DNA from: WHSM01 sp050701635
GTDB lineage: Bacteria > Actinomycetota > Actinomycetes > Mycobacteriales > Micromonosporaceae
Reading direction: 5' to 3'
Assembly: GCA_050701635.1 (NCBI GenBank)
Contig: JBOGDF010000016.1
Coordinates: 1 to 30,350, forward strand
DNA length: 30,350 nt
The translations under genes were made by a program, and so were the position numbers. Under the pieces are notes generated by a model that saw nothing but the letters and a program-made list of their open reading frames with translations, had not been told where the DNA came from and searched no databases. Positions 16,639 through 25,227 of the stretch are shown piece after piece; positions within the stretch are counted from its first letter, which is position 1; each line of letters starts with the position of its first letter.

Positions 16639-18417
16639 GTGGCACGCAGCGAGGACGCGGAGACGCGCGCCGCGCGTCTGGAGAATGAGGCCAACGACCT
16701 CTCCGCCCAGGTGAGCTTCTTGCAAGAGGAGCTCGCTCTGTTGCGGCGCAAGCTCACCGAAAGCCCGCGTCACACGCGGCTGCTGGAAGAGCGGTTGGCG
16801 GCTGCCCAGGCGCAGGTACATCGCCTCACGGAGCAGAACGAGAAGCTGGTCGGCACCCTCAAGGAGGCCCGCGAGCAGATCGTCACGCTCAAGGAAGAGA
16901 TCGACCGGCTGGCCCAGCCGCCGAGCGGGTACGGCGTCTTCCTGCACCGGTTCGAAGACGGCACCGTCGACGTGTTCACCGGCGGTCGCAAGCTGCGGGT
17001 GGCGGTCTCGCCCGCAGTGGAGGGCGAGAAGCTGCAGCGCGGCCAGGAAGTGCTGCTCAACGACGCCCTGAACATCGTCGACGCGCTGGGCTACGAGCGA
17101 GCCGGCGAAGTCGTGATGATCAAGGAGATCCTGGAGGGTCCCGAGGGGCTCTCCGACCGCGCGCTGGTGCTCTCGCACGCCGACGAGGAGCGGGTGGTGC
17201 ACCTCGCCGCGTCGCTCTCCGACCAGCCACTGCGCGCCGGCGACTCGCTGATGATCGAGCCGCGCAGCGCGTACGCGTACGAGCGGATCCCGAAGAGCGA
17301 GGTCGAAGAGCTGATCCTGGAAGAGGTCCCGGATGTCGACTACCACGACATCGGCGGCCTGGACGGGCAGATCGAGCAGATCCGCGACGCGGTGGAGCTG
17401 CCGTTCCTGCACGCCGACCTGTTCCGCGAGCACCTGCTGCGGCCCCCGAAGGGCATCCTGCTGTACGGCCCGCCCGGCTGCGGCAAGACCCTGATCGCGA
17501 AGGCGGTCGCCAACTCGCTGGCCAAGCAGGTCACCTCCAAGCAGTCCGGCGACAAGTCGCACAAGAGCTACTTCCTCAACATCAAGGGCCCCGAGCTGCT
17601 CAACAAGTACGTCGGCGAGACCGAGCGGCACATCCGGCTGATCTTCCAGCGGGCGCGCGAGAAGGCCAGCGAAGGCCAGCCCGTGATCGTGTTCTTCGAC
17701 GAGATGGATTCGGTGTTCCGGACCCGCGGTTCGGGTGTGTCCTCCGACGTGGAGAACACCATCGTGCCGCAGCTGCTGAGCGAGATCGACGGCGTCGAGG
17801 GGCTTGAGAACGTCATCGTGATCGGCGCCTCCAACCGGGAAGACATGATCGACCCGGCGATCCTGCGGCCAGGCCGGCTGGACGTGAAGATCCGTATCGA
17901 GCGCCCGGACGCGGAGGCGGCGAAGGACATCTTCTCCAAGTACATAACCACCGACCTGCCGCTGCACCCGGACGACCTGACCGAGCACGGTAGTTCCCGG
18001 GACGCGTGCGTCGCCGCGATGATCCAGTCCGCGGTGGAGCGGATGTACGCCGAGACCGAGGAGAACCGGTTCCTCGAGGTGACGTACGCCAACGGCGACA
18101 AGGAGGTGCTCTACTTCCGGGACTTCAACTCCGGTGCCATGATCCAGAACGTGGTGGACCGCGCGAAGAAGGGCGCCATCAAGGATCTGCTGACCACCGG
18201 GGTCAAGGGCATCCGGCTGCAGCACCTGCTGGACGCCTGCGTCGACGAGTTCCGCGAGAACGAGGACCTGCCCAACACCACCAACCCGGAGGACTGGGCG
18301 CGCATCTCGGGCAAGAAGGGCGAGCGGATCGTCTACATCCGTACCCTCGTGACCGGGAAGGGCACCGAGTCCGGACGTTCCATCGACACGGTGACCAACA
18401 CCGGCCAGTACCTGTAA
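16639..18417 (+). CDS. mpa: Proteasome-associated ATPase (Mpa/ARC)
   Basis: A 592-residue hexameric AAA+ unfoldase that recognises pupylated proteins and threads them into the 20S core. The N-terminal coiled coil (about 8-95) is the Pup-binding part. Two OB folds follow (about 97-230). The AAA domain has Walker A GPPGCGKT (277-284), pore-loop residues in KYVGE (323-327), Walker B IVFFDE (350-355), sensor-1 region IGASNR and the arginine-finger region LRPGRLD (409-415). The protein ends in GQYL, the C-terminal gate-opening motif of Mpa/ARC. The GTG at 16639 has a GGGGAGG ribosome site. It is the first gene of the pup-proteasome cluster. Length and motifs are complete. Confidence 0.98.
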   Translation: MARSEDAETRAARLENEANDLSAQVSFLQEELALLRRKLTESPRHTRLLEERLAAAQAQVHRLTEQNEKLVGTLKEAREQIVTLKEEIDRLAQPPSGYGVFLHRFEDGTVDVFTGGRKLRVAVSPAVEGEKLQRGQEVLLNDALNIVDALGYERAGEVVMIKEILEGPEGLSDRALVLSHADEERVVHLAASLSDQPLRAGDSLMIEPRSAYAYERIPKSEVEELILEEVPDVDYHDIGGLDGQIEQIRDAVELPFLHADLFREHLLRPPKGILLYGPPGCGKTLIAKAVANSLAKQVTSKQSGDKSHKSYFLNIKGPELLNKYVGETERHIRLIFQRAREKASEGQPVIVFFDEMDSVFRTRGSGVSSDVENTIVPQLLSEIDGVEGLENVIVIGASNREDMIDPAILRPGRLDVKIRIERPDAEAAKDIFSKYITTDLPLHPDDLTEHGSSRDACVAAMIQSAVERMYAETEENRFLEVTYANGDKEVLYFRDFNSGAMIQNVVDRAKKGAIKDLLTTGVKGIRLQHLLDACVDEFRENEDLPNTTNPEDWARISGKKGERIVYIRTLVTGKGTESGRSIDTVTNTGQYL

Positions 18418-18457
18418 CACGCATCGTGCTGCGGAGCGCTCGGACGCCTGGGCCAGC

Positions 18458-18463
18458 TAGGCT
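18458..18463 (+). promoter_or_regulatory. -10 box, leaderless dop gene
   Basis: TAGGCT lies 6 bases before the ATG at 18470, in the 52-bp gap after mpa. It suggests a separate leaderless dop transcript in addition to read-through. Confidence 0.5.
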
Positions 18464-18469
18464 CGTCAG

Positions 18470-19987
18470 ATGAGCACCCGGCGGGTAATGGGCACTGAGG
18501 TCGAGTACGGCATCTCGGTGCCCGGGCAGCCGGGCGCCAACCCGATGGTGACCTCCTCGCAGATCGTCAACGCGTACGGTGCCCGCCCGGAGCTGGCCCG
18601 CGGCGGCCGCGCGCGGTGGGACTACGAGGAGGAGTCGCCGCTGCGGGACGCCCGCGGCTTCACGTACTCCGGCGCCCTGTACGACCCCGCCGAAGCGCTG
18701 GCCGACGAGGACATGGGCCTGGCCAACGTGATCCTCACCAACGGCGCCCGGCTGTACGTCGACCACGCCCACCCGGAGTATTCAGCCCCCGAGGTGACCA
18801 ACCCGCGCGACCTGGTGCTGTGGGACAAGGCGGGGGAGCGGGTGATGGCCGAGGCGGCCCGCCGGGCGGCGATGATGCCGGGCGGCCAGCAGATCAACCT
18901 GTACAAGAACAACACCGACAACAAGGGCGCCAGCTACGGCTCCCACGAGAACTACCTGATGCGCCGCTCCACCCCGTTCGCCGACATCGTGTCGCACCTG
19001 ACGCCGTTCTTCGTCACCCGCCAGGTGATCTGCGGCGCCGGCCGGGTGGGGATCGGCCAGGACGGCAACACGGCAGGGTTCCAGATCACGCAGCGGGCCG
19101 ACTTCTTCGAGGTCGAGGTCGGCCTGGAGACCACCCTGAAGCGACCGATCATCAACACCCGCGACGAGCCGCACGCCGACGCCGACCGGTACCGCCGGCT
19201 GCACGTGATCATCGGTGACGCCAACCTGGCCGAGATCTCCACGTACCTCAAGGTCGGCACCACCGCGATCGTGCTGGCGATGATCGAGGACAAGTATCTG
19301 GCCAACGACCTCGGGCTGTCCGACCCGATCAGCGAGCTGCGCTCGGTCAGCCACGACTACACGCTCAACCACCGGATGCGGCTGCGGGACGGGCGCCAGC
19401 TCACCGCGCTGGATCTGCAGTGGATCTACTACGAGCGGGCCCGCGACTACCTGCAGCACCGCGCCGAGTCCGATGTGGACGAGGTGACCGCGGACGTGAT
19501 GGACCGCTGGGAGGACGTGCTGTCCCGGCTGGGACAGGATCCGATGCTGCTCGCCGGCGAGCTGGACTGGGTGGCGAAGCTGCGGCTGCTGGAGGGCTAC
19601 CGGGATCGGGAGAACCTCGACTGGTCCTCGCCCAAGCTGCAGCTGGTCGACCTGCAGTACTCCGACGTACGGCCGGACAAGGGGCTCTACAACCGCCTGG
19701 TCAGCCGCGGCACCATGAAGACCCTGTTCGACGAGGAGCGGGTGGTCGCCGCGATGACCGCGCCGCCGGAGGACACCCGGGCGTACTTCCGGGGCCGCTG
19801 TCTCGGGGAGTATGGCAGCGAGGTGGTCGCCGCCAGCTGGGATTCGGTGATCTTCGACGTGGGCCGCGAATCGCTGGTACGGGTGCCGATGATGGAGCCC
19901 GAGCGCGGCACCAAGGTGCATGTCGGCGCGTTGTTCGACCGGTGTCCCAGCGCGAAGGACCTGCTCGAGGCGCTGACCTCCGGGTAA
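18470..19987 (+). CDS. dop: Deamidase/depupylase of Pup (Dop)
   Basis: A 505-residue enzyme of the carboxylate-amine ligase (glutamine synthetase-like) fold. It converts the C-terminal Gln of Pup to Glu and also removes Pup from substrates. The metal/ATP-binding GTEVEYG is at 8-14 and the catalytic aspartate is D98 in [11 protein letters not shown]. The segment between about 38 and 75 ([21 protein letters not shown]) is the Dop-specific loop that separates it from the ligase PafA, so I call Dop with confidence. The ATG at 18470 follows a TAGGCT -10 by 6 bases. The partner pup starts 61 bp downstream. Confidence 0.97.
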   Translation: MSTRRVMGTEVEYGISVPGQPGANPMVTSSQIVNAYGARPELARGGRARWDYEEESPLRDARGFTYSGALYDPAEALADEDMGLANVILTNGARLYVDHAHPEYSAPEVTNPRDLVLWDKAGERVMAEAARRAAMMPGGQQINLYKNNTDNKGASYGSHENYLMRRSTPFADIVSHLTPFFVTRQVICGAGRVGIGQDGNTAGFQITQRADFFEVEVGLETTLKRPIINTRDEPHADADRYRRLHVIIGDANLAEISTYLKVGTTAIVLAMIEDKYLANDLGLSDPISELRSVSHDYTLNHRMRLRDGRQLTALDLQWIYYERARDYLQHRAESDVDEVTADVMDRWEDVLSRLGQDPMLLAGELDWVAKLRLLEGYRDRENLDWSSPKLQLVDLQYSDVRPDKGLYNRLVSRGTMKTLFDEERVVAAMTAPPEDTRAYFRGRCLGEYGSEVVAASWDSVIFDVGRESLVRVPMMEPERGTKVHVGALFDRCPSAKDLLEALTSG

Positions 19988-20048
19988 CCGTTTCGTCGTA
20001 ACTAGCGGGTAGCTTCGAAGTAGTACGTCGGAGGAGGGAGCAGCTCAG

Positions 20049-20267
20049 ATGGCGACACGCGATACCGGTGGTCAGTCGCAGTCCGGAAAGAGCAAGCGCG
20101 AGGAAGAGACCGACCAGACCCCAGAGCCTGCCGCCAATCCGGAGGTTTCCGAGCGGCACGAGAAGATCTCCGAGGACGTCGACGACCTGCTCGACGAGAT
20201 CGACTCCGTACTCGAAGAAAACGCCGAGGAGTTCGTGAGGGGCTACGTACAAAAAGGGGGCCAGTGA
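20049..20267 (+). CDS. pup: Prokaryotic ubiquitin-like protein Pup
   Basis: A 72-residue, intrinsically disordered protein tag. The Gly/Gln/Lys-rich N-terminus inserts into the Mpa pore. The helical SERHEKISEDVDDLLDEIDSVLEENAEEFVRGYVQ region (34-68) binds the Mpa coiled coil and the Dop/PafA groove. The C-terminus is KGGQ, so Dop must deamidate it to Glu before ligation. A GGAGGAGGGAG ribosome site lies upstream of the ATG. The last codons CAA AAA GGG GGC fall in an A5G5 run, unusual for this genome. The next gene starts 5 bp after the stop. Confidence 0.98.
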   Translation: MATRDTGGQSQSGKSKREEETDQTPEPAANPEVSERHEKISEDVDDLLDEIDSVLEENAEEFVRGYVQKGGQ

Positions 20268-20272
20268 CCTAA

Positions 20273-20943
20273 ATGTCGGATTCTGCTCAGGCGGAAAGGC
20301 CAACATGCCCCCAATGCGAACGACAACTTCCCCTCACTGACTTTCATCGCAACGCCCGTCGCCCCGATGGTCGGGCGTACTACTGCAAGCAGTGCGCCAA
20401 CGAGCGGTCAACTGCGAGCCGCCGCCGCAGGGGTGTCTCCGCACGGCGGCGGCCGGAGGTCGTGGTTCCGGATGGCATGAAGTGGTGCCCGGACTGTGAG
20501 GCGGTCAAGCCGCTCGATGAGTTTGCACGTACCAGAGCAAATGCGAGCGGTTGCCACACCTATTGCAGGCCATGTCACAACGAACGAGGCAAGGAGACCA
20601 AGCAACGCCTGTACGGCGGGTCGCGGCACTATCACCTGAAGCGCGGTACGGGATCGGCGTGGAGGAGTTCGCCCAGCTGTTGGCCGAACAAGGTGGCAGG
20701 TGCGCGATCTGCGGGGCTCAGAACCCGCAACATGTGGACCACGATCATGTGTTCGGAAACGTACGTGGCATCCTGTGCTTCAACTGCAACGGTGGTCTGG
20801 GACAGTTCAAGGACCGCCCTGACCTGTTGTGGAACGCGATCGGCTACCTGAGAGGGACTACGTGGCAGCGGACTTTGGTGCAACCGGGCGTCTACCAGCT
20901 GTCTTCACCACCCCGGGCATCTCCTCGTTCACCGAGTTTCTGA
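20273..20943 (+). pseudogene. Endonuclease VII-like HNH protein with a one-base frameshift
   Basis: Two reading frames together make one protein of about 223 residues. The first (20273-20644) encodes two matching zinc-ribbon units, CPQC...CKQC (Cys 12, 15, 38, 41) and CPDC...CRPC (Cys 72, 75, 98, 101), then YHLKR. The second, in the -1 frame from 20644, continues RYGIGVEEFAQLLAEQGGRCAICG, then VDHDH and ILCFNCNGGLGQF, the zinc-binding His-Cys core of recombination endonuclease VII. One C appears to be missing near 20644, where AAGCGCGGTAC replaces an expected AAGCGCCGGTAC. If the shift is real, the first frame ends at about 20851 without a nuclease core. The tail overlaps the prcB start by 82 bases. 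GC content looks lower and codons less biased than in neighbours. A gene of this kind between pup and prcB is, as I recall, also present in Streptomyces. Function unknown. Confidence 0.8.
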
Positions 20944-21701
20944 GAGTCGCCGCTCCCGACCTGCTGCCGGGGCGGCGTCCGATGCCGCCCGGCTCCGCGG
21001 AGCACCTGGCGCCGCACGGCACCACGATCGTCGCGGTGAGCTGCGCCGGCGGCGTGGTGATGGCCGGCGACCGGCGCGCCACCATGGGCAACCTGATCGC
21101 CAGCCGGGACATCGAGAAGGTGTTCCCGGCGGGCCCGTACTCCCTGGTGGGATATGCGGGTGCCGCCGGCGTCGGACTGGAGCTGATCCGGCTGTTCCAG
21201 GTGGAGCTCGAGCACTACGAGAAGATCGAAGGCGCCACACTGTCGCTGCACGGCACCGCCAACCGGCTGGCCGCGATGATCCGTGGCAACCTCGCCGCGG
21301 CGATGCAGGGGCTGGCGGTGCTGCCGTTGTTCGCCGGCTTCGACACCGACTCCGACGACCCCACCGCCGCGGGTCGGATCTTCAGCTTCGACGTCACCGG
21401 CGGCTGCTTCGCCGAACGCGACTTCCACGCCATCGGCTCCGGTTCGATCTTCGCCAAGTCCGCGATGAAGAAGCGGTTCACCACCGGCATGACCACCGAA
21501 CAGGCGGTCAAGATCGCGGTGGAGGCGCTGTACGACGCCGCCGAGGACGACTCCGCCACCGGTGGTCCGGATATGACCCGCAGGATCTACCCGGTGGTGA
21601 TGACCGCGACCGCCGACGGCATCGACCGGCTCAGCGAGGACCAGAGCGCCCAGGTGGCCCAGTCCGTGGTCAACGAGCGCATGGAGAACCCTGGCGGGTG
21701 A
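20862..21701 (+). CDS. prcB: Proteasome beta subunit
   Basis: A 279-residue precursor of the catalytic 20S subunit. The propeptide is about 53 residues. Autocleavage at [10 protein letters not shown] exposes Thr54 as the N-terminal nucleophile of the 226-residue mature subunit. The typical [14 protein letters not shown] follows, with the Asp and the Lys region (IEKVFPAG) that complete the active site, and [13 protein letters not shown] further on. I prefer the GTG at 20862 (ribosome site AGAGGGA) to an ATG at 20829. The 5' end overlaps the nuclease tail in another frame, so translation of the two is probably coupled. PrcA lies 50 bp downstream. Confidence 0.97.
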   Translation: MAADFGATGRLPAVFTTPGISSFTEFLRVAAPDLLPGRRPMPPGSAEHLAPHGTTIVAVSCAGGVVMAGDRRATMGNLIASRDIEKVFPAGPYSLVGYAGAAGVGLELIRLFQVELEHYEKIEGATLSLHGTANRLAAMIRGNLAAAMQGLAVLPLFAGFDTDSDDPTAAGRIFSFDVTGGCFAERDFHAIGSGSIFAKSAMKKRFTTGMTTEQAVKIAVEALYDAAEDDSATGGPDMTRRIYPVVMTATADGIDRLSEDQSAQVAQSVVNERMENPGG

Positions 21702-21751
21702 GCTGATCCCCGCCCGTACCAGCGACCCACCAGATAGAGGAGAGCCCAGCC

Positions 21752-22720
21752 GTGGCAATGCCGTTCTACGCGTCGCCTGAGCAGCTGATGCGCGACAAGT
21801 CGGAGTACGCCCGGAAGGGCATCTCCCGCGGTCGCAGCGTCGTCGTGCTCACGTACGTCGACGGAGTGCTGTTCGTCGCGGAGAACACCTCGACCGCGCT
21901 GCACAAGATCAGCGAGATCTACGACCGGATCGGCTTCGCCGCCGTCGGGCGCTACAACGAGTTCGAAAACCTCCGGATGGCGGGCGTACGGCTGGCCGAC
22001 ATCCGCGGCTACAGCTACGACCGCCGGGACGTCAACGGACGGTGGCTGGCGAACACGTACGCCCAGACGCTCGGGGCGATCTTCACCGAGCAGCACAAGC
22101 CGTTCGAGGTGGAGATCTGCATCGCCCAGCTGGGGGAGACGCCGGCCGCCGACGAGCTGTACCGGATCACGTACGACGGATCGGTCGGCGACGAGCCTGG
22201 CTTCGTCGCGATGGGTGGCCAGGTTGACGCGATCTCGGCGGTGCTGAAGGACCGGCACCACGACGACGCATCACTGTCGGACTCGCTGCACCTGGCGATC
22301 GAGGCGCTCGGCAGCGTCGGCGGCGAAGGCGGCAAGCAGCGCGAGATCCCCGCCGACCGGCTGGAAGTGGCGGTGCTGGACCGGCGCCGCGGCGGACGCG
22401 CGTTCCGCCGGATCACCGGCGCGGCGTTGGCTTCGCTGCTCGGTGGCGGGGCCGCCGCACCGGCGCCCGAGGCGGAGGCCGAGCCCGCGCCCGAGGCGGA
22501 GGCCGAGACCACCCCGCCGGGGGAGACCGCTGGCGCCGAGGGGGAGCTCTCCGACGACGTGGTGGACGAGCTCATCGAAGGGCTCGAGGAGCCACCCGCG
22601 GAGCCGCCCGCCACCACGCCGCCGAGCAGGCGTACGCCCCGCAAGTCGGGCCCGCGCAAGGCGAAGCCGAAGTCGCCGCCACCCGAGCCGCCGGCCGAGC
22701 CGCCGGCCGACGAGGAGTAA
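21752..22720 (+). CDS. prcA: Proteasome alpha subunit with a long C-terminal extension
   Basis: A 322-residue alpha subunit that forms the outer gating rings of the 20S core. The N-terminal [31 protein letters not shown] is the gate and first-helix region. The alpha fold ends near residue 230 ([13 protein letters not shown]). The remaining 90 or so residues are low-complexity: Ala/Glu/Pro repeats (APEAEAEP twice), an acidic helix ([15 protein letters not shown]), then a basic-proline stretch ([16 protein letters not shown]) and [10 protein letters not shown]. Most PrcA proteins are about 240-270 residues. The GTG at 21752 has AGAGGAGAG 7 bases upstream; an ATG two codons later is possible. 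It is the last gene of the cluster. Confidence 0.97.
   Translation: MAMPFYASPEQLMRDKSEYARKGISRGRSVVVLTYVDGVLFVAENTSTALHKISEIYDRIGFAAVGRYNEFENLRMAGVRLADIRGYSYDRRDVNGRWLANTYAQTLGAIFTEQHKPFEVEICIAQLGETPAADELYRITYDGSVGDEPGFVAMGGQVDAISAVLKDRHHDDASLSDSLHLAIEALGSVGGEGGKQREIPADRLEVAVLDRRRGGRAFRRITGAALASLLGGGAAAPAPEAEAEPAPEAEAETTPPGETAGAEGELSDDVVDELIEGLEEPPAEPPATTPPSRRTPRKSGPRKAKPKSPPPEPPAEPPADEE
22463..22507 (+). repeat. 24-bp direct repeat in the prcA tail
   Basis: Two identical 21-base copies, 24 bases apart, each encode APEAEAE. They lie within the low-complexity extension of PrcA and look like a recent slippage duplication. Confidence 0.8.
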
Positions 22721-22737
22721 CGAAAACATCGACCGGA

Positions 22738-22755
22738 GACCCGATTGTCGGGGTC
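22738..22755 (+). terminator. Stem-loop after prcA
   Basis: GACCCGA and TCGGGGTC pair around a TTG loop, with one bulged G, beginning 18 bases after the prcA stop. It may end the proteasome transcript. The 3-base loop and lack of a T-tract keep confidence low. Confidence 0.35.
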
Positions 22756-22805
22756 GTTCCGCTGGCGCACACTGGCCACGTCCTGTCGCCTGAGAACGGC
22801 TCGGT

Positions 22806-23930
22806 ATGTCGGTGACTTTGCTGTCGCGGATCCCGCCCCGCGCGGCGGTCGTACTGCAGATCGTCGCGGTCGCCGCCGCGTACTACCTGGCTGCCCAGCT
22901 CGGCCTGCAGATGGCGGTGGTACGTGACCAGGTGACGCCGTTCTGGCCGCCGACCGGCATCGCGCTGGTGGCGCTGCTGATCTGGGGACCGCGGGTGTGG
23001 CCCGGCATCACATTGGGCGCGTTGCTAGTCAACCTGCCGATCGGACCGTCGCTGTTCACGGTGCTCGGGATCTCGGCGGGCAACACGATGGCGCCGGTGC
23101 TGGCGTACCTGCTGCTCACCCGGATCGACTTTCACCTGCGACTCGACCGCCTCACCGACGCGCTCGGCCTGATCTTCTTCGGGGCGTTCGGCGGATCGGT
23201 GGTCAGCGCCAGTATCGGCACGCTGGCGCTGGTGCAGGGCGGCGGGGTGCCGTCCAGCCAGTTCTGGGTGACCTGGTCGGTGTGGTGGGCCGGCGATGCC
23301 ATGGGGTTGCTGCTCGTGGCACCCCTGTTGTTGACCTGCTACACCGCTCGGTACCGGCTGGCGAAGCCCACCTGGCGCTGGCTGGAGGCGGCGCTGGTGG
23401 TCGGGTGCTCGGTCGTGGTGAGCATGGCGTCCGCCTCCGGCCGGTTGCCGGTGGTGTTCACCTCGCTGCCCTTTGTGGTGTGGGCCGCGGTCCGGTTCCG
23501 GCACGCCGGCGCCACGCCGGTGGCGTTGATCGCCTCCATCGGCGCGATCTTCGCGGCCTCCGGGCAGGTGGGCGCGTTCCGTGGGCTCGACACCCTCACC
23601 ACGATGGTGGTGCTGCAGGCGTTCAACGGCACCGTGGCGCTGACCGGACTGCTGCTCGCCGCCATTACGGCGGAGCGGGACGAGGCGTACCAGGCGATCA
23701 GGAAGGCCGTGACACAGGTGTCCACGGCGCTGGCGCAGCACCCTGAGGGGCCGCTGCTGGAAACCCCGTTGTGGCGCTCGCTGCAGGCGGCCAGCGACCC
23801 GAACGGCCTGACCGACCCGAACGGCCTGACCGACCCGAACGGCCTGACCGACCCGTACGGCCTCACCGACCCGAACGGCGCGAAGCGCCCCGCTGCCGGG
23901 GTCAGTCCACGAGGCCCGCGCCCTGGGTAG
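22806..23930 (+). CDS. MASE1-domain membrane protein with a DPNGLT-repeat tail
   Basis: A 374-residue protein whose first 300 residues form about eight to nine membrane helices of the MASE1 sensory module: AAYYLAAQLGLQM, then the signature TPFWPPTGIALVALLIWGPRVWPGITLGALLVN, and WVTWSVWWAGDAMGLLLVAPLLL. MASE1 usually carries a GGDEF, kinase or phosphatase output domain. Here only about 75 residues follow, with a short amphipathic helix (ERDEAYQAIRKAVTQVSTALAQ) and then DPNGLT repeats ending in a Pro/Arg-rich tail. The ATG at 22806 has no strong ribosome site, so the start is moderately certain. The 3' end overlaps the convergent flippase gene by 29 bp. It may act with a separate output protein. 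Confidence 0.85.
   Translation: MSVTLLSRIPPRAAVVLQIVAVAAAYYLAAQLGLQMAVVRDQVTPFWPPTGIALVALLIWGPRVWPGITLGALLVNLPIGPSLFTVLGISAGNTMAPVLAYLLLTRIDFHLRLDRLTDALGLIFFGAFGGSVVSASIGTLALVQGGGVPSSQFWVTWSVWWAGDAMGLLLVAPLLLTCYTARYRLAKPTWRWLEAALVVGCSVVVSMASASGRLPVVFTSLPFVVWAAVRFRHAGATPVALIASIGAIFAASGQVGAFRGLDTLTTMVVLQAFNGTVALTGLLLAAITAERDEAYQAIRKAVTQVSTALAQHPEGPLLETPLWRSLQAASDPNGLTDPNGLTDPNGLTDPYGLTDPNGAKRPAAGVSPRGPRPG
23796..23879 (+). repeat. 18-bp tandem repeat, about 4.7 copies
   Basis: The unit GACCCGAACGGCCTGACC is repeated exactly three times (23796-23849). A variant copy follows (Asn to Tyr codon, and a silent change), then a partial fifth copy. It encodes DPNGLT repeats in the MASE1 protein tail. 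It ends 22 bases from the stop of the opposing flippase gene. Confidence 0.9.
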
Positions 23931-25227
23931 CCGGCACCGCGTCCGCCGGGTGGCTCGGCCAGTCCCGGATCCGGCGTACCAGCTGCGCCGCCAGCACCAC
24001 GCCGGCCACCAGCGAGCCGACCAGGAAGGCCAGCTCGACCCGGAGCAGGATGCTCCCCGGCAGCAGCGTGACCAGCAGCAACGCCACGAAACCGGCGGCC
24101 CACCCGAGCGCCTGGTCGCGGTGACCCGCCAACGCCAGGCCGGCCTGTCCCAACACGGTGGCGATCATGTAGATCGTGGTGGCGATGGTGAGCCAGGCGA
24201 AGTCGCCGCGGCTGAGCACCGCTTCGGCGTCGAAGAGGGTACGCACCAGCCACGGGCCGATCGCGATGCACACCACGGCACCGATCACCCCCATCGCGGT
24301 GACCGCTCCGGTGGTACGCACCAACAGCCGGCGGAACCCCGTACGGTCCCCGGTGGCCGCCGACCCGGACAGTGCGGGCAGGAACGAGGCCTGTACGGCG
24401 GAGAACGCGAACAACGGGATCCGGGCGAGCACCACCCCGGACAGCAGCGCGCCGGCGAGCGCCGCCTCGGCGGGCGTGGACAGCAGCCGGGCACTCACCA
24501 CGCTGGCGTTCACCAGCGCCAGCCACAGCGTGCTGGACGCCACCAGCAGCCCCATCCCGCGGGTGACCTCGGCGTACGGGACGGTCGGCCCGGGCGCCGG
24601 GCGTAACACCGTACGGTTCACCGTCAGCGCGACCGCCAGCAGCGGAGCGACCGCGAGGGCGAGGCCGTACCAGGCGGCTTCCCGCACTCCGTACGCCGCC
24701 AGGCCGGCGGCGAAGCCGCAGCGCAGCAGTCCGTCGGCGGCGAGCTGGGCACCGTACCGGCCGAATTCGCCGTGACCGGAGAGCAGCCCGCGCGAGAGGT
24801 GCGCCGCGGTGAGCGCACCGAGGTTCGCCGCCAGTACGTCGACCAGCCGGGCGTCGCCTTCGAACAGCGCGTCCGCCAGCGGCTGCCGCAGCGCGATCAC
24901 CGCCACCAGCAGTACGGCGAGGATCGCGGACCCGACCACGGCGATCCGTACGGCGATCGGGCGTACCCCCTGGCCCCGGGCCCGGCGGGCGGCGACCAGC
25001 CGGCTCAGCTCCTGCTCGAGCGGGAAGAACAGGCCGGGCCCGACGGAGAAGACGATCATCCAGAGCACAGCCAGGTCGCTGTACCCGGCGTCGTCGAGCG
25101 CGTGGCCGGCGATCGCCAGGTAGACGTACGCCGCGATGCCGAGGATCGCCAGCCCGGCGCCGACGATCGCGGTCCCCGCCGGTAGCGCGGCGAGCAGCCG
25201 GCGTACCACCTGAGCGAGGGGTTTCAC
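23902..25227 (-). CDS. Flippase-like polysaccharide/lipid transporter (MOP superfamily)
   Basis: A 441-residue integral membrane protein with about twelve predicted helices and the general pattern of polysaccharide-biosynthesis flippases (Wzx/MATE-like). Visible features are an N-terminal paired-helix region (AGLAILGIAAYVYLAIAGHAL), FFPLEQELSRLVAARRARGQ in an early loop, and a later RIPLFAFSAVQASFLPALSGSAATGDRTGFRRLL loop like the MOP central loop. It probably moves a lipid-linked sugar across the membrane. The GTG at 25227 overlaps the DUF2304 stop by 4 bp (GTGA), so translation is coupled. Together with the DUF2304 protein and glycosyltransferase it forms a small envelope-glycan operon. The substrate is unknown. 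Confidence 0.8.
   Translation of the reverse strand: MKPLAQVVRRLLAALPAGTAIVGAGLAILGIAAYVYLAIAGHALDDAGYSDLAVLWMIVFSVGPGLFFPLEQELSRLVAARRARGQGVRPIAVRIAVVGSAILAVLLVAVIALRQPLADALFEGDARLVDVLAANLGALTAAHLSRGLLSGHGEFGRYGAQLAADGLLRCGFAAGLAAYGVREAAWYGLALAVAPLLAVALTVNRTVLRPAPGPTVPYAEVTRGMGLLVASSTLWLALVNASVVSARLLSTPAEAALAGALLSGVVLARIPLFAFSAVQASFLPALSGSAATGDRTGFRRLLVRTTGAVTAMGVIGAVVCIAIGPWLVRTLFDAEAVLSRGDFAWLTIATTIYMIATVLGQAGLALAGHRDQALGWAAGFVALLLVTLLPGSILLRVELAFLVGSLVAGVVLAAQLVRRIRDWPSHPADAVPATQGAGLVD

Noticed and set aside
16453..18420. Long minus-strand open frame running from the ferredoxin back across mpa
   Set aside because: It is an upstream extension of the ferredoxin frame over a well-defined AAA ATPase gene on the other strand. 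The ribosome site puts the ferredoxin start at 16452.
20273..20943. Mobile homing endonuclease or insertion element interrupting the pup operon
   Set aside because: No terminal repeats or target duplication are visible, spacing to pup is 5 bp, and the 3' end overlaps prcB. This is the fit of a resident operon gene, although its codon use is less biased.
23796..23879. CRISPR-like direct repeats
   Set aside because: The 18-bp units are contiguous without spacers and encode an in-frame hexapeptide; no cas genes are present.
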